Positions 16,592 through 25,155 are shown, counted from the stretch's first letter. The stretch is 37,653 nucleotides of DNA from Acidobacteria bacterium 28-1 (GCA_002050365.1 MWYZ01000074.1:1-37653); one strand, 5' to 3'. Notes: a model not told the origin generated them from the sequence alone. Numbers and translations are program-made.

Positions 16592-16915
16592 TTAAGGGAC
16601 GAAAGCATTCGGCAGAGGTTTGTCGTTTGCCGCATCAAAAGCTACGCCGGTAAAACTCGCCGTGCTTCTTTGCAGATACCACGCTCCATCACGGAAAACT
16701 GCAATGTCCGCTTTCCCGTCGCCTTCATAATCAGCCGGAATAATTTTGTCCGAATTTAAACCGAATTGCGCGGCTGAAAAGCCAGAGGCGAAGCGAAGCA
16801 AATACCACACGCGGTCAGACGGACGGAAATCCGAAACGTTCGCTTGCCCCGCTCCGTCTAAATCTTCTGAAGCGGAATATAATTTTGCAATCCTATTGCT
16901 CCTTTGACTCCCCAT
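16592..16915 (-). pseudogene. Frameshifted FG-GAP/VCBS tail of the beta-helix protein
   Basis: The 107-codon frame encodes two FG-GAP-like repeats: DLDGAGQANVSDFRPSD with VWYLLR, and DYEGDGKADIAVFRDGAWYL. These repeats normally form the C-terminal beta-propeller blades of large secreted acidobacterial proteins. The frame is shifted relative to the beta-helix gene that ends at 16893 and overlaps it by 23 bp, so the two were probably one gene. The DLDGAGQ repeat has lost one of the calcium-binding Asp/Gly residues. The frame could be reached only by a frameshift or by independent initiation, for which no ribosome binding site is seen. Confidence 0.7.
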
Positions 16916-18557
16916 CCTCGTATCTAGGCTGGTTTGCTAGCAGTGTCCCGCACCGCACGCGAATATTGGCGGCGTGAAACGCGCTCGCTGCCCGTAATGT
17001 AAAATCAACCGGGAGTGCCGGATTGATTGGCGTGAAGGTTACATTAACCGGATTGAACGTGCCGGGCGTAAATGCCGGGATGTTCACTACCGCGTTAGTC
17101 GGCACACCAACGACCGTCAGTGATTGCAACCCGGTTCCGGCATTCACGTGGTCAACCGTGACCGAGCCCAGTCCACTCGATACTCCAAAAGAAACGATAC
17201 CACCGGGAAATAAATCCCCCTCACTAACCGTCGTCGTTGGCGTGCAAGTCTGCGGTGTCGGCGTCGGTGTTGGCATCGGAGTTGGCGTCGGAGTTGGCGC
17301 ACAACTTGACAGAGTCGTTAAGAAGGGCATGTAGTCAACCACACTATTTGGATCTATAATTTTATCGCCTGTCCCACCCGGATTGCTGGCGATCATTGGA
17401 CCGCTCGGGCTTCCCCAATAATTGTTTTCGGCATTCAGCGTAGCTGTGTAGCCGATGTTGGTAACCTCCAAGCCAGCCACAACATTACCCTGAATGTTGT
17501 TGTTGTTGATACGAACATCAGTGTTTGGACCGACATCATGAGGGTTCTCGACACTGATTCCATTAAATGGACTGCCGACAATAGTGTTGCAATTGATCGA
17601 TACGTTATTATTGCCGCCGTCGAGTTCAATCGCTTCATCTAATGGAGTGGTAATTGTGTTTCTCGTAATCACGAGTCCGTTGGTGCTTAAAAAGACCATG
17701 CTTTTGTTGTCGCTGGTCAGTTGATTATCTGAAACAGTAATGTTTGATTGCGTCCCGGTGAAAATCATCGAGTCTGCAGCGTGCCCGGTAAAGCTGTTGG
17801 CATCAATGAGGACGCGTGCGCTCTGGTCACTGTAAATGCCGTCACCAGATGCTGAGCCGGGCAGGTTATTTGTTCTGAACGCATTGTTCCGAACAATGGT
17901 TTGCTGTGCGCCGTTGCTGTTCAGATAGAGTCCGATGGTATTGTTCTGAATGATGTTATTGAGGATTCGATAACCAGAAGATGTTCCTAACAGATAAATA
18001 CCTACTGTAGCACCATCCTGGACGGTAAAGCCATCAATTACTACCCCATTAGCCGTCACATTAAAACCGACATCGAAACCGGGCGTACCCGTGCTGTTGA
18101 CGACCGACTCAGTACCGGTTGCACCGGTGCGAGTGCGTGCATCTACACCACTTTGAGCACCAAGGATAGTCAAGGTTTTATTGACATTTACAGACTCGTT
18201 GTAAGTACCAGCACAAACCTGAATTGTATCGCCCGGGCTTGCCGCGGCAACCGCTGCATTTATCGTTGAAAATGTCGCGCCCGAGCATGCCCCGTCATCG
18301 TCAACCACGAGTGTTGCCAGCAGCGCAGCAGGCTTCGCGGTCAAATTGTTGTTGGCGAGAGAACTAGAAGAATCGCTTACTTTCGCAAGAGGCGAAAATT
18401 TACTTCCTGGCAAGTCAAAAATATTTTGACTATAAGTCTGCGCCAGCGTCAGTTGCGCGGCGGTCAAACAAATTAAGAGCACGAACGCGGCAAACAACGC
18501 CGGAACGCGAAACAATTGGAAAGTAAATGAACGAAATGTTGCAAAGATATGTAACAT
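16893..18557 (-). CDS. Secreted right-handed beta-helix protein with a shared C-terminal domain
   Basis: 554 residues. A long signal peptide ends at about LTLAQ (residue 40). Residues about 85-415 form a right-handed parallel beta-helix (DUF1565/NosD/pectate-lyase-like) seen as repeated N-N-x-I and G-I-x-L turns. Examples are ATFSTINAAVAAASPGDTIQ, YRILNNIIQNN and ANSFTGHAADSMIF. A Pro-Thr linker follows (about 418-435). Residues about 437-535 are a 99-residue domain starting CTPTTTV and ending IRVRC, found again in the metalloprotease at 28692-30650. It then ends early at a TAG, with an out-of-frame FG-GAP tail beyond. AGGAGA lies about 9 bases before the ATG. No catalytic Asp/Arg set of a polysaccharide lyase was identified, so the activity is open. 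Confidence 0.8.
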   Translation of the reverse strand: MLHIFATFRSFTFQLFRVPALFAAFVLLICLTAAQLTLAQTYSQNIFDLPGSKFSPLAKVSDSSSSLANNNLTAKPAALLATLVVDDDGACSGATFSTINAAVAAASPGDTIQVCAGTYNESVNVNKTLTILGAQSGVDARTRTGATGTESVVNSTGTPGFDVGFNVTANGVVIDGFTVQDGATVGIYLLGTSSGYRILNNIIQNNTIGLYLNSNGAQQTIVRNNAFRTNNLPGSASGDGIYSDQSARVLIDANSFTGHAADSMIFTGTQSNITVSDNQLTSDNKSMVFLSTNGLVITRNTITTPLDEAIELDGGNNNVSINCNTIVGSPFNGISVENPHDVGPNTDVRINNNNIQGNVVAGLEVTNIGYTATLNAENNYWGSPSGPMIASNPGGTGDKIIDPNSVVDYMPFLTTLSSCAPTPTPTPMPTPTPTPQTCTPTTTVSEGDLFPGGIVSFGVSSGLGSVTVDHVNAGTGLQSLTVVGVPTNAVVNIPAFTPGTFNPVNVTFTPINPALPVDFTLRAASAFHAANIRVRCGTLLANQPRYEDGESKEQ

Positions 18558-19119
18558 CCAGATTAATCTCCTGCAGAATTATGTTTTAGAAATACAAATC
18601 GCACCCGACAGAAGAATCTTTTACGGGTCGAGGTCGAGCGCGCGGAAGATTGGTCGTGGGAACGCTGTTAGTGAGAAAAGTTTATACTCCAAAGCTACGT
18701 TATGACAAGCTGTGAGCATAATTGGATGGGTTTTGGTGTCAGTTAAATATCAAGTAAGAAAGCCACAATTTTGATGCTCACGGCTTTTCTTTTATGACTT
18801 TGAAGAGTTGGAAGTCCGCGTCTTATAAAGTATAGAGTGTTATACCGTATGCAAAATTACAGAAACCTAAAAAGAAAAATTCAAAAAAGTCATAAACTGA
18901 AGGTGTTTTTCATTCTTGATTGTCTCCATTTATTTTTTGACAACTGAATAGCTTTACGCAAAAGCAATCTATCAAATTCTTTGATTCCCTCGCAAACACC
19001 TATATCTAAAAATGTATCTGTTACTTATTATTGAGTGTTACCTAATGATAAAATACTTTTAGACATTCAATAGATAACACTGTGTAACACTAGATAAATA
19101 TCAGTAGATAAAGCAGTTT
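18558..19119. other. Intergenic region, 560 bp, upstream of delta-prime gene
   Basis: It separates two divergent genes and must hold both promoters. Visible structure: a degenerate AAGCC...GGCTTTTC hairpin at about 18762-18797, related to the GCCGTGAG hairpins further left. Three direct copies of TAGATAA (19071, 19091, 19105) lie just before the plus-strand gene, and GTGTTA/TAACAC inverted pairs lie around 19035 and 19085. The TAGATAA set could be a binding site, but no regulator is known. No gene was seen. Confidence 0.5.
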
Positions 19120-20154
19120 ATGTTCGATAAATTCATTGGCAACAATCACATCAAGGAAGTTTTGCGCCGCTTGCTCGCGTTAAAACGGGTGCCGAGTTCG
19201 CTTCTTTTTGCGGGCGAAGACGGCGTGGGAAAAAAGCAATTCGCGCTCGAATTAGCCAAATCGTTTGTTTGTCAAAATCCAAAAATGAGCGAGGCTTGCG
19301 ATGTTTGCGCGGCTTGCCGACGCGCCGACAACTTCGCATTTCCAAAATCAGACGATAAAGACGCTTTCAAACGGGTAATTTTCAGCGAACATTCGGACAT
19401 CGGCTTAATCGTTCCGTATAACAAAAACATTTTGGTTGACGCGATTCGCGGGCTTGAAAGCGAAGCGTTTTTTCGTCCCTTTGAAGCGGCAGCCAGATTT
19501 TTTATCATTGACGACGCGGACAAAATGAACGATTCGGCTTCCAACGCCTTACTCAAAACGCTGGAAGAACCGGCTCCGACTTCGCATATTTTTTTAATTT
19601 CGTCGCGTCCTGACGCGCTTCTGCCGACGATTCGTTCACGCTGTCAAACGCTGCGGTTTGCGCCGATTGTTTTTAGGGAAATCGAAAATTATTTGCTGAA
19701 AACTAAACGGTTCGCGCCTGCCGATGCTGCGCTTTTAGCCAAACTTTCAAACGGAAAACTAGGACACGCGCTTGAAACCGATTTGGGCAAATTCCGCCAG
19801 CAACGCGATGCGATGCTGAAAGTTCTTGAAAGTATTTTGCTCATTGAAAATCGTGCTGAACTTCTCCGCATTGCCGAAGAAATGAACGACGCGAAAAACA
19901 AAGACGATTTTGAAGCGCTGCTCGACGTTCTGCAAACGCTGATTCACGACATCTGGGCGATGCGGAACGAAGCGGACGAGAAAATTCTGATTAATGTTGA
20001 CCTTATCCGCGATTTACAAAAACTCACCGAACGCGCCGAAAGCCGACGACTTTCGGCTTGGCTTTCTGAAATCGAAACTCTGCGCGAGCAACTCGCCGTC
20101 AATCTCAACCGCAAAATTGCGACCGACGCGCTTTTTATGCAAATGGCTGGCTAA
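19120..20154 (+). CDS. holB: DNA polymerase III subunit delta-prime
   Basis: A 344-residue AAA+ clamp-loader subunit that helps load the sliding clamp in DNA replication. It has a Walker A-like loop GEDGVGKKQFALELAK (33-48) and zinc-binding cysteines (CQNP, then CDVCAACRR at about 60-69). A Walker B-like strand AARFFIIDDADKMND and the sensor region SNALLKTLEEP follow, with SSRPDALLPTIRSRCQTLRF carrying the SRC arginine finger. The C-terminal helical collar is less conserved. The three-residue GKK in place of GKT/S is common in delta-prime, which does not need ATP hydrolysis. It stands alone here, although in many genomes it follows tmk. Confidence 0.88.
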   Translation: MFDKFIGNNHIKEVLRRLLALKRVPSSLLFAGEDGVGKKQFALELAKSFVCQNPKMSEACDVCAACRRADNFAFPKSDDKDAFKRVIFSEHSDIGLIVPYNKNILVDAIRGLESEAFFRPFEAAARFFIIDDADKMNDSASNALLKTLEEPAPTSHIFLISSRPDALLPTIRSRCQTLRFAPIVFREIENYLLKTKRFAPADAALLAKLSNGKLGHALETDLGKFRQQRDAMLKVLESILLIENRAELLRIAEEMNDAKNKDDFEALLDVLQTLIHDIWAMRNEADEKILINVDLIRDLQKLTERAESRRLSAWLSEIETLREQLAVNLNRKIATDALFMQMAG

Positions 20155-20233
20155 TTTTTCGGGAACAAATTTGAAAAAACGGTGTCTAATAGATAAAATT
20201 TCGCTTTAAACTAATTATTAAGGAGAAGATGAT

Positions 20234-21016
20234 ATGAAATACAAAATTGCTTTTTTGATGTTTTTGATTTTAGGTTTTGGTTTACCAACTGTTTCGGCGC
20301 AAACGGAAACGCCGGTAAAATCAATTTCGGGCGGTGTGCTTAATGGAAAAGCATTGAGTTTGCCGAAACCCGCGTATCCGTCAGCGGCGCGAGCCGTCAA
20401 TGCGAGCGGCGCGGTCAACGTGCAAATTGTGATTGACGAGCAAGGAAACATAGTTTCGGCAACCGCCGTTTCCGGTCATCCGCTGCTTCGTCAAGCCGCC
20501 GAACAAGCTGCCATTGAAGCAAAATTTAGCCCGACACTTTTATCCGGTCAACCCGTCAGAGTAAGCGGTATTCTGGTTTATAATTTCGTCGGCACGTTAA
20601 ATTGGTTGAGCGAGGGCGTTTCACTCGGAATAGCCGAAACCAGAGGAATGAAAGCAAAAATAAATTTGCCCGATGAATTCAGCAACGAACAAGAGCAGTT
20701 AAATATGATTGCCAAACTTCCGCCGGAAGAACAAAAAGCCCAACTTTCATCAGTCATCTCTCTTATCAAGTCAAAATTAAACGCGGCTGATTTGTGGCGT
20801 TTTGAGTTCGGTTTGGCGAAAGGCAAAATCATCAGCAATTTCAACGACGATACGGACATTTTATTGAATCTGGCGAAATTTAAGGAATTGGCAATGAACA
20901 AAGCAGAAAGTATTCAAGAATACGAAATCAATCAAGCCGTCGAATTAGCTAAATTTGCCGATAAAGGAAAACTGACCGCAGAAGATAAGCAGGCAATTTC
21001 CAGCTATCTAAAATGA
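20234..21016 (+). CDS. Secreted TonB C-terminal domain protein
   Basis: 260 residues with a Sec signal peptide (cut after VSA, about residue 22). Residues about 35-125 form a TonB C-terminal domain: KPAYPSAARAVNASGAVNVQ, IVIDEQGNIVSATAVSGHPL, and AAIEAKFSPTLLSGQPVRVS. The C-terminal half (about 130-260) is helical and not recognised. There is no N-terminal membrane anchor like that of true TonB, so it is probably a periplasmic partner protein. A strong AAGGAGA ribosome binding site precedes the ATG. It heads a three-gene overlapping unit with DUF2752 and a protease. Confidence 0.8.
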   Translation: MKYKIAFLMFLILGFGLPTVSAQTETPVKSISGGVLNGKALSLPKPAYPSAARAVNASGAVNVQIVIDEQGNIVSATAVSGHPLLRQAAEQAAIEAKFSPTLLSGQPVRVSGILVYNFVGTLNWLSEGVSLGIAETRGMKAKINLPDEFSNEQEQLNMIAKLPPEEQKAQLSSVISLIKSKLNAADLWRFEFGLAKGKIISNFNDDTDILLNLAKFKELAMNKAESIQEYEINQAVELAKFADKGKLTAEDKQAISSYLK

Positions 21017-21453
21017 CGGAAAATAAAATACTCGAAGATAAGATTTCGGCTTCGACAGTAGAAAGAATTTTGGCGGTCGCGGGAATTGTAGCTATTGGCG
21101 CGGGAGCGTTTATCGTCGGTTATTTCAATCCGACGACCGCCGGTTTCTTTCCCGTTTGCCCGCTTTATTATCTGACTGGCATTCATTGTCCGGGTTGCGG
21201 TTTGACGCGCGGTTTTCACGCGCTTTTTCACGGCGATGTTTTAACCGCACTTCATTTCAACGCACTTTTGCCTGCCTATACGTTAGTGTTTGGCTTTATG
21301 TTTGTTTCGATGATTTTAGTCGCAGTCCGTGGTCGCGGGCTTTCGTGGAGGATTGTCCCGCCTTCGGCGATGTATGGATTTTTGATTTTGGCGGCGGTGT
21401 TTTTTGTTTTGAGAAATTTGCCATTTTATCCTTTTACGCTTTTAGCTCCGTAA
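21013..21453 (+). CDS. DUF2752 membrane protein
   Basis: 146 residues and three membrane helices (about 15-35, about 80-103, about 115-135). The family signature is present: CPLYYLTGIHCPGCGLTRGF with the CPGCGLTR motif. The biochemical function of this family is unknown; the conserved cysteines suggest metal or redox chemistry at the membrane. ATG overlaps the upstream stop by ATGA, and its own stop shares a base with the next start (TAATG). Both junctions indicate coupled translation. Confidence 0.85.
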   Translation: MTENKILEDKISASTVERILAVAGIVAIGAGAFIVGYFNPTTAGFFPVCPLYYLTGIHCPGCGLTRGFHALFHGDVLTALHFNALLPAYTLVFGFMFVSMILVAVRGRGLSWRIVPPSAMYGFLILAAVFFVLRNLPFYPFTLLAP

Positions 21454-22208
21454 TGAAAATTGTTCGTAAGTTTCTTTTGTGCTTGATTTGCCTGAGTGTT
21501 TTCTCCTCCTGCACGCAACCGAACCAGGAAAAATCCGCTGCCGCGCCTAGCAATACCGCTCCGAAGCCGAGCAAAAAAGAACGGATTGCCGCGCTCAACG
21601 ATTCCGTCTTTTGCATCTCGATTATCATTAAAGGCAGAGATTACGAAAAAAGATTTTCCGTCGGAACGGGTTTTCTAATCGGCGAAGGCTTAATCGCTTC
21701 CGCCTTACACGTTCAAACAAAAGCCGAAGAAATGCTGGGAAAATTTGAAAAGCCGACATCTAAAATCGTCGCCTGGAAAAAGTTTGAAACGGGCGAAGTC
21801 ACGCAGTTTCCGATTGAAATCGCCGTCTCCGACGACAAAAGCGATTTGGCAATTTATCGCTTCGACCCAAATATTCTCCGCGAAAATCCAAAATTTTCCG
21901 CCATAAAACCGCTTATTCTCGCCGAAAGTCTGCCGCCGCTCGGCGAAGAAGTCGTTTCCGTCGCCTATTATGGCGCGTATGAATTCCCCTTTAACTCGAT
22001 AGGAAACGTGGCGATGATTGATAAAAACGAAGATATTTTTTCGGATTTGACTTTAATGCCGGGCAATAGCGGCGCGCCGGTTTTCGATTTGGAAACCGGT
22101 GAAGTTTTGGGTGTGACAACCGATGTTTTGGATTTGGGAAACGCAACCGTAAGGTATGGAATCGCTAAAAGAGCAGCGAAATTGTACGAGCTTTTGTGGA
22201 AGTTGTAA
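21453..22208 (+). CDS. Trypsin-like serine protease lipoprotein
   Basis: 251 residues from the ATG at 21453. A signal peptide ends in VFSSC, giving a likely lipidated Cys20. The chymotrypsin-fold catalytic triad is visible: His86 in LIASALHVQTK, Asp131 in DDKSDLAIYRF, and Ser206 in MPGNSGAPVFDLETGEVLG. There is no PDZ domain, unlike DegP. The protein is probably a periplasmic membrane-anchored protease or a degradation sensor. The longer upstream frame seen from 21156 lies inside the DUF2752 gene and is discarded. A palindromic repeat follows 7 bp after the stop. Confidence 0.85.
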   Translation: MKIVRKFLLCLICLSVFSSCTQPNQEKSAAAPSNTAPKPSKKERIAALNDSVFCISIIIKGRDYEKRFSVGTGFLIGEGLIASALHVQTKAEEMLGKFEKPTSKIVAWKKFETGEVTQFPIEIAVSDDKSDLAIYRFDPNILRENPKFSAIKPLILAESLPPLGEEVVSVAYYGAYEFPFNSIGNVAMIDKNEDIFSDLTLMPGNSGAPVFDLETGEVLGVTTDVLDLGNATVRYGIAKRAAKLYELLWKL

Positions 22209-22215
22209 AAGAAAA

Positions 22216-22292
22216 TTAGCCACGAATTACACAAATAGCACGAACAGAGAACATAAGAATAAGTTCGTGTTATTTGTGTAATTCGTGGCTAA
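22216..22292. repeat. Dispersed palindrome, TTAGCCACGAAT family, copy 2
   Basis: The left arm is 22216-22245 and the right arm 22263-22292. They are complementary over 30 bases with a single mismatch around a 17-base loop. The ends read TTAGCCACGAATTACAC and GTGTAATTCGTGGCTAA. It lies between the convergent protease and ispG genes, so a two-way terminator role is possible. Confidence 0.85.
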
Positions 22293-22297
22293 AGATT

Positions 22298-23407
22298 TCA
22301 CGAAATTTGTACGAGTTGTTTTTCGTCCGCCAAAGATTTTGCATTCGCGCCTTCTTTCCGCAAAATCTCGACTTCCTTCACAAACTCTTCGACAATATCC
22401 GCGCCCGCAACTCGCCGCATCGGAACGCCGTCTTTGAAAATCATTCCGACATTGCGTCCGAAAGTTATACCAAGTTGCGAATCGTGCGCTTCGCCCGGAC
22501 CGTTGACGGCGCAGCCCATAATCGAAAGATGAAGCGGTTCTTCGACGTGTGCGAGCCGACGTTCGACTTCCGTAACAATCTCGACAAAGTTATCAATATC
22601 AAGCCGTCCGCACGTTGGACACGCAACGACGGTTACGCCGCGTTTGCGAAGTTCTAAACTTTTCAGAATTTCCCAACCAACGCGCACCTCTTCGTGCGGT
22701 TCTGCCGCTAAGGACACGCGAATCGTATCGCCGATGCCGTCGTGCAGTAAAATCCCCAAACCGATGGCGGATTTTATCGAGCCGCCGAACGCCGTTCCCG
22801 CTTCGGTTACGCCGAGATGAAACGGATAATCAACTTTTTCCGACATCAAACGATATGCTGCGACCGTCCGATTTACATCGGACGCTTTCAGCGAAATAAT
22901 GATGTCGGAAAATCCTAAATCTTCTAAAATGCGAACGTGGCGCATTCCCGATTCGACAATCGCTTCGGGCGTTGCCGTGCCGTATTTTTGCAAAAGGTCT
23001 TTTTCTAAGGAGCCGCCGTTGACGCCGATTCTGATTGGAACTTTTTGCGCTTCGGTCGCGCGGACGACTTCGCGGATGCGGTCGAGCGAACCGATGTTTC
23101 CGGGATTGAGGCGAAGTTTATCAATTCCGGCTTCGAGAGCCAGCAAAGCTAATTTGTAATGAAAATGAATATCGGCGACGAGTGGAACATCCGTCCTTTT
23201 TCTAATCTCTTTGAGCGCGATTGCCGCGTCTTTGTCGGGAACAGCGATGCGGACAATCTCGCAGCCTGCCGCCGTCATTTCTTCAATTTGTTTGATTGTG
23301 CCGTCAACGTCGGTCGTGTCGGTTTTCGTCATTGATTGCACAGCGACGGGAGCGTCGCCGCCAATTTGCACATTTTTGACCATTACCGCTTTCGTTTTTC
23401 TTCTCAT
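22298..23407 (-). CDS. ispG: 4-hydroxy-3-methylbut-2-enyl diphosphate synthase (IspG, GcpE)
   Basis: Penultimate step of the MEP isoprenoid pathway: reductive opening of the cyclic diphosphate MEcPP to HMBPP with a [4Fe-4S] cluster. From the ATG at 23407 there are 369 residues, the usual size of the short bacterial form (a TTG four codons upstream is less likely). The TIM-barrel N-terminus has VQSMTKTDTTDVDGTIKQI and ADIHFHYKLA. The cluster ligands lie in VACPTCGRLDI and IMGCAVNGPGEAHDSQ. It is on the same strand as rseP and dxr, the common bacterial order, but a 171-bp element and another palindrome separate it from rseP. Confidence 0.95.
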   Translation of the reverse strand: MRRKTKAVMVKNVQIGGDAPVAVQSMTKTDTTDVDGTIKQIEEMTAAGCEIVRIAVPDKDAAIALKEIRKRTDVPLVADIHFHYKLALLALEAGIDKLRLNPGNIGSLDRIREVVRATEAQKVPIRIGVNGGSLEKDLLQKYGTATPEAIVESGMRHVRILEDLGFSDIIISLKASDVNRTVAAYRLMSEKVDYPFHLGVTEAGTAFGGSIKSAIGLGILLHDGIGDTIRVSLAAEPHEEVRVGWEILKSLELRKRGVTVVACPTCGRLDIDNFVEIVTEVERRLAHVEEPLHLSIMGCAVNGPGEAHDSQLGITFGRNVGMIFKDGVPMRRVAGADIVEEFVKEVEILRKEGANAKSLADEKQLVQIS

Positions 23408-23417
23408 TTTATTAAAC

Positions 23418-23588
23418 AATACTTCGGACAGTTTTTAAGTCAGCAACTTCCGTAAGTTGTTGAAAAATAAAGAAATTATTATTTAAATCAAAGTCAGGTA
23501 AAACGCTGAGTTTGATTTAAATCACTTTTGAAAAATAGAAAGCCCGTAATCATTGGCTTTCAACTATCAAAAAACTGTCCGAAGTATT
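23418..23588. repeat. 171-bp element with 19-bp inverted ends and three internal hairpins (MITE-like)
   Basis: The ends are perfect inverted repeats: AATACTTCGGACAGTTTTT (23418-23436) and its complement at 23570-23588. Inside are three separate hairpins: CAACTT/AAGTTG (23444-23459), ATTTAAATCAAA/TTTGATTTAAAT (23481-23522) and GAAAGCC/GGCTTTC (23538-23561). Folded as one strand this gives a closing stem with three arms, cloverleaf-like. There is no open reading frame. The dinucleotide TA sits just inside AA at each end, so a TA target site of an IS630/Tc1-type MITE is possible. It lies 11 bp upstream of the ispG ATG. Confidence 0.75.
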
Positions 23589-23600
23589 GATTAAAGAAAA

Positions 23601-23690
23601 ATTTACAGGGATTAAGGAGATGAACAGGAATAAAAACTTATTTATGAAACCTGTTTTTTATCCCTGCTTATCCTCTTAATCCCTGTAAAT
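23601..23690. repeat. Dispersed palindrome, ATTTACAGGGATTAAG family
   Basis: ATTTACAGGGATTAAG (23601-23616) is complementary to 23675-23690 without mismatch, and an imperfect extension follows in both arms (GAACAGGAAT against ATCCCTGCTT). It sits between the MITE-like element and the end of rseP. The 'acagggat...aggat' motif is one I have seen scattered between genes in several bacterial phyla. Confidence 0.75.
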
Positions 23691-23692
23691 AT

Positions 23693-25057
23693 TTATTTCC
23701 CAAACAAACGCGAAACATCAAAGAATATCGTTGTGACCATCAAAAGCAAAATAACGGCAAGCCCGACGAGTTGGATTTTTTCTTTAATTCCCATTGAAAG
23801 CGTCAGACCGAAAAGCCCTAGAAAACCTTCAATTCCTAAAAGCGCAATTTGTCCGCCGTCGAGCATCGGAATCGGCAGAAGATTGAAAACGCCCAAGTTC
23901 AAGCTAATCAAACCAAGAATTCCAATTAGTCCGACGAATCCTTGTTCGCGCATCACTTGAGCAATTATTTGAACAATCCCAATCGGTCCAGCCAAACCCG
24001 CTTCTCTAGGCGAACGCTCGCCCGCAAAAAGTTGACCGAAAACTTTCCCCGTCAGGCGAATAATTTCAAGATTTGAATTAACGGCGTAGCTTGCGGCTTG
24101 CGAAACATTTGCCGGTTCTCTGGTTTGTATCTTATCTTTGGCAAATCCAACGCCGATGCGAAATCCATCTTTTGTATCAATGGCATTTATATCAACCACT
24201 TTTCGTTCGCCATTACGCTCAATTGTAAGTTTGAAAGGCGTTCCCTTAGTTTCGCCGACCATTTGTTTTAAAGTCGCCGTATTGCGAACCGAGGTATCGT
24301 TAAAAGCAAGCACGCGGTCGCCCGTTTGCAGAGCTTGCGCCGCCGGCATTTCCGGCTCGATTGTGCCGACAACAACCGGCTCGGCATCAGTCGCGGGCAG
24401 TAGATCTAATTCTCCCAAAGCATTGTCACCGCGCATCGCTTTAGTCGGCTTAATCGTCAAATTTAGGCGTTGACCGCCGCGCTCGATTGTCATCGGAACT
24501 TCTTTTTCCGGCATTACCAAAGCGTCGTGTTCGATGCGTTCCCACGTCGGATTTTGCTCGCCGTCGAAGACGACGATTCTATCTCCGGCTTTAACTCCGG
24601 CTTGTTCCGCTGCGCCGCTGGCTTTGACAAATTCGACAATCGGCGCGGGCATTGAAGGCAGTCCCATAAACCACGCGCCGAAAAACGGAATTGCCAACGC
24701 GAGCATAATGTTCATAAACGGTCCGCCAATCATTACAAGAAATTTCTGCCATCGCGGGCGCAATTCGTAAAGTTCCGATTCGGGAACCGGTTCGCTTTGG
24801 TCGTCTTTGCCTTCGAGTCCGGAATTGGCTTCGTCGCCGTAAAGTTTGACATACGCGCCCAAAGGAATTGCGCTGATGCGATAATCAGTGTGTCCGATTT
24901 TTTTGCCCCAGATGCGCGGACCTAAGCCGAAAAACGAATATGCGTCAACGCGCATTCCGAGAAGTTTGGCAGCGGCAAAATGTCCAAACTCGTGGATGTT
25001 GATGGCGATGCCGAGAACGAAAATGACTGCTAAAATAACTAATATAATATCGGGCAT
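23693..25057 (-). CDS. rseP: Site-2 membrane metalloprotease RseP
   Basis: An intramembrane zinc protease that cleaves anti-sigma factors and leftover signal peptides. 454 residues. The first helix carries the catalytic HEFGH (His22, Glu23, His26). MIGGPFMNIMLALAIPFFGAW is the membrane-embedded second part, and LLPIPMLDGGQI near the C-terminus is the conserved (N)xxPxPxLDG motif with the third ligand Asp. Two PDZ-like regions lie between (about 130-215 and about 220-310). AAAGGA precedes the ATG. It is located between dxr and ispG as in many bacteria, but with a Uma2 gene between it and dxr. Confidence 0.95.
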   Translation of the reverse strand: MPDIILVILAVIFVLGIAINIHEFGHFAAAKLLGMRVDAYSFFGLGPRIWGKKIGHTDYRISAIPLGAYVKLYGDEANSGLEGKDDQSEPVPESELYELRPRWQKFLVMIGGPFMNIMLALAIPFFGAWFMGLPSMPAPIVEFVKASGAAEQAGVKAGDRIVVFDGEQNPTWERIEHDALVMPEKEVPMTIERGGQRLNLTIKPTKAMRGDNALGELDLLPATDAEPVVVGTIEPEMPAAQALQTGDRVLAFNDTSVRNTATLKQMVGETKGTPFKLTIERNGERKVVDINAIDTKDGFRIGVGFAKDKIQTREPANVSQAASYAVNSNLEIIRLTGKVFGQLFAGERSPREAGLAGPIGIVQIIAQVMREQGFVGLIGILGLISLNLGVFNLLPIPMLDGGQIALLGIEGFLGLFGLTLSMGIKEKIQLVGLAVILLLMVTTIFFDVSRLFGK

Positions 25058-25155
25058 TGTATAAATTCCTTTTGTAAAATTCTTGCCTGCTTAGAAACAA
25101 ATTCTCGCCGGCGAGTTGTCATTAAAAGTGTAGAACGCTCCTAAAACTTTGGCAA

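Noticed and set aside
17240..17300. Tandem repeat or CRISPR-like array in the GGCGTCGG/GTTGG region
   Set aside because: This is the codon repetition of the Pro-Thr linker of the beta-helix protein and has no spacers.
19071..19111. CRISPR or iteron array from TAGATAA direct repeats
   Set aside because: There are only three 7-base copies at unequal spacing; no origin features such as a DnaA box cluster are visible.
21156..21452. Long N-terminal extension of the serine protease frame
   Set aside because: It lies entirely inside the DUF2752 gene in another frame, and ATG at 21453 gives a correct lipoprotein signal.
23418..23588. tRNA or tmRNA-like gene
   Set aside because: The arms are cloverleaf-like, but stem lengths (19, 6, 12, 7 bp) and the lack of T-loop GTTCGA and CCA-end sequence do not fit a tRNA.
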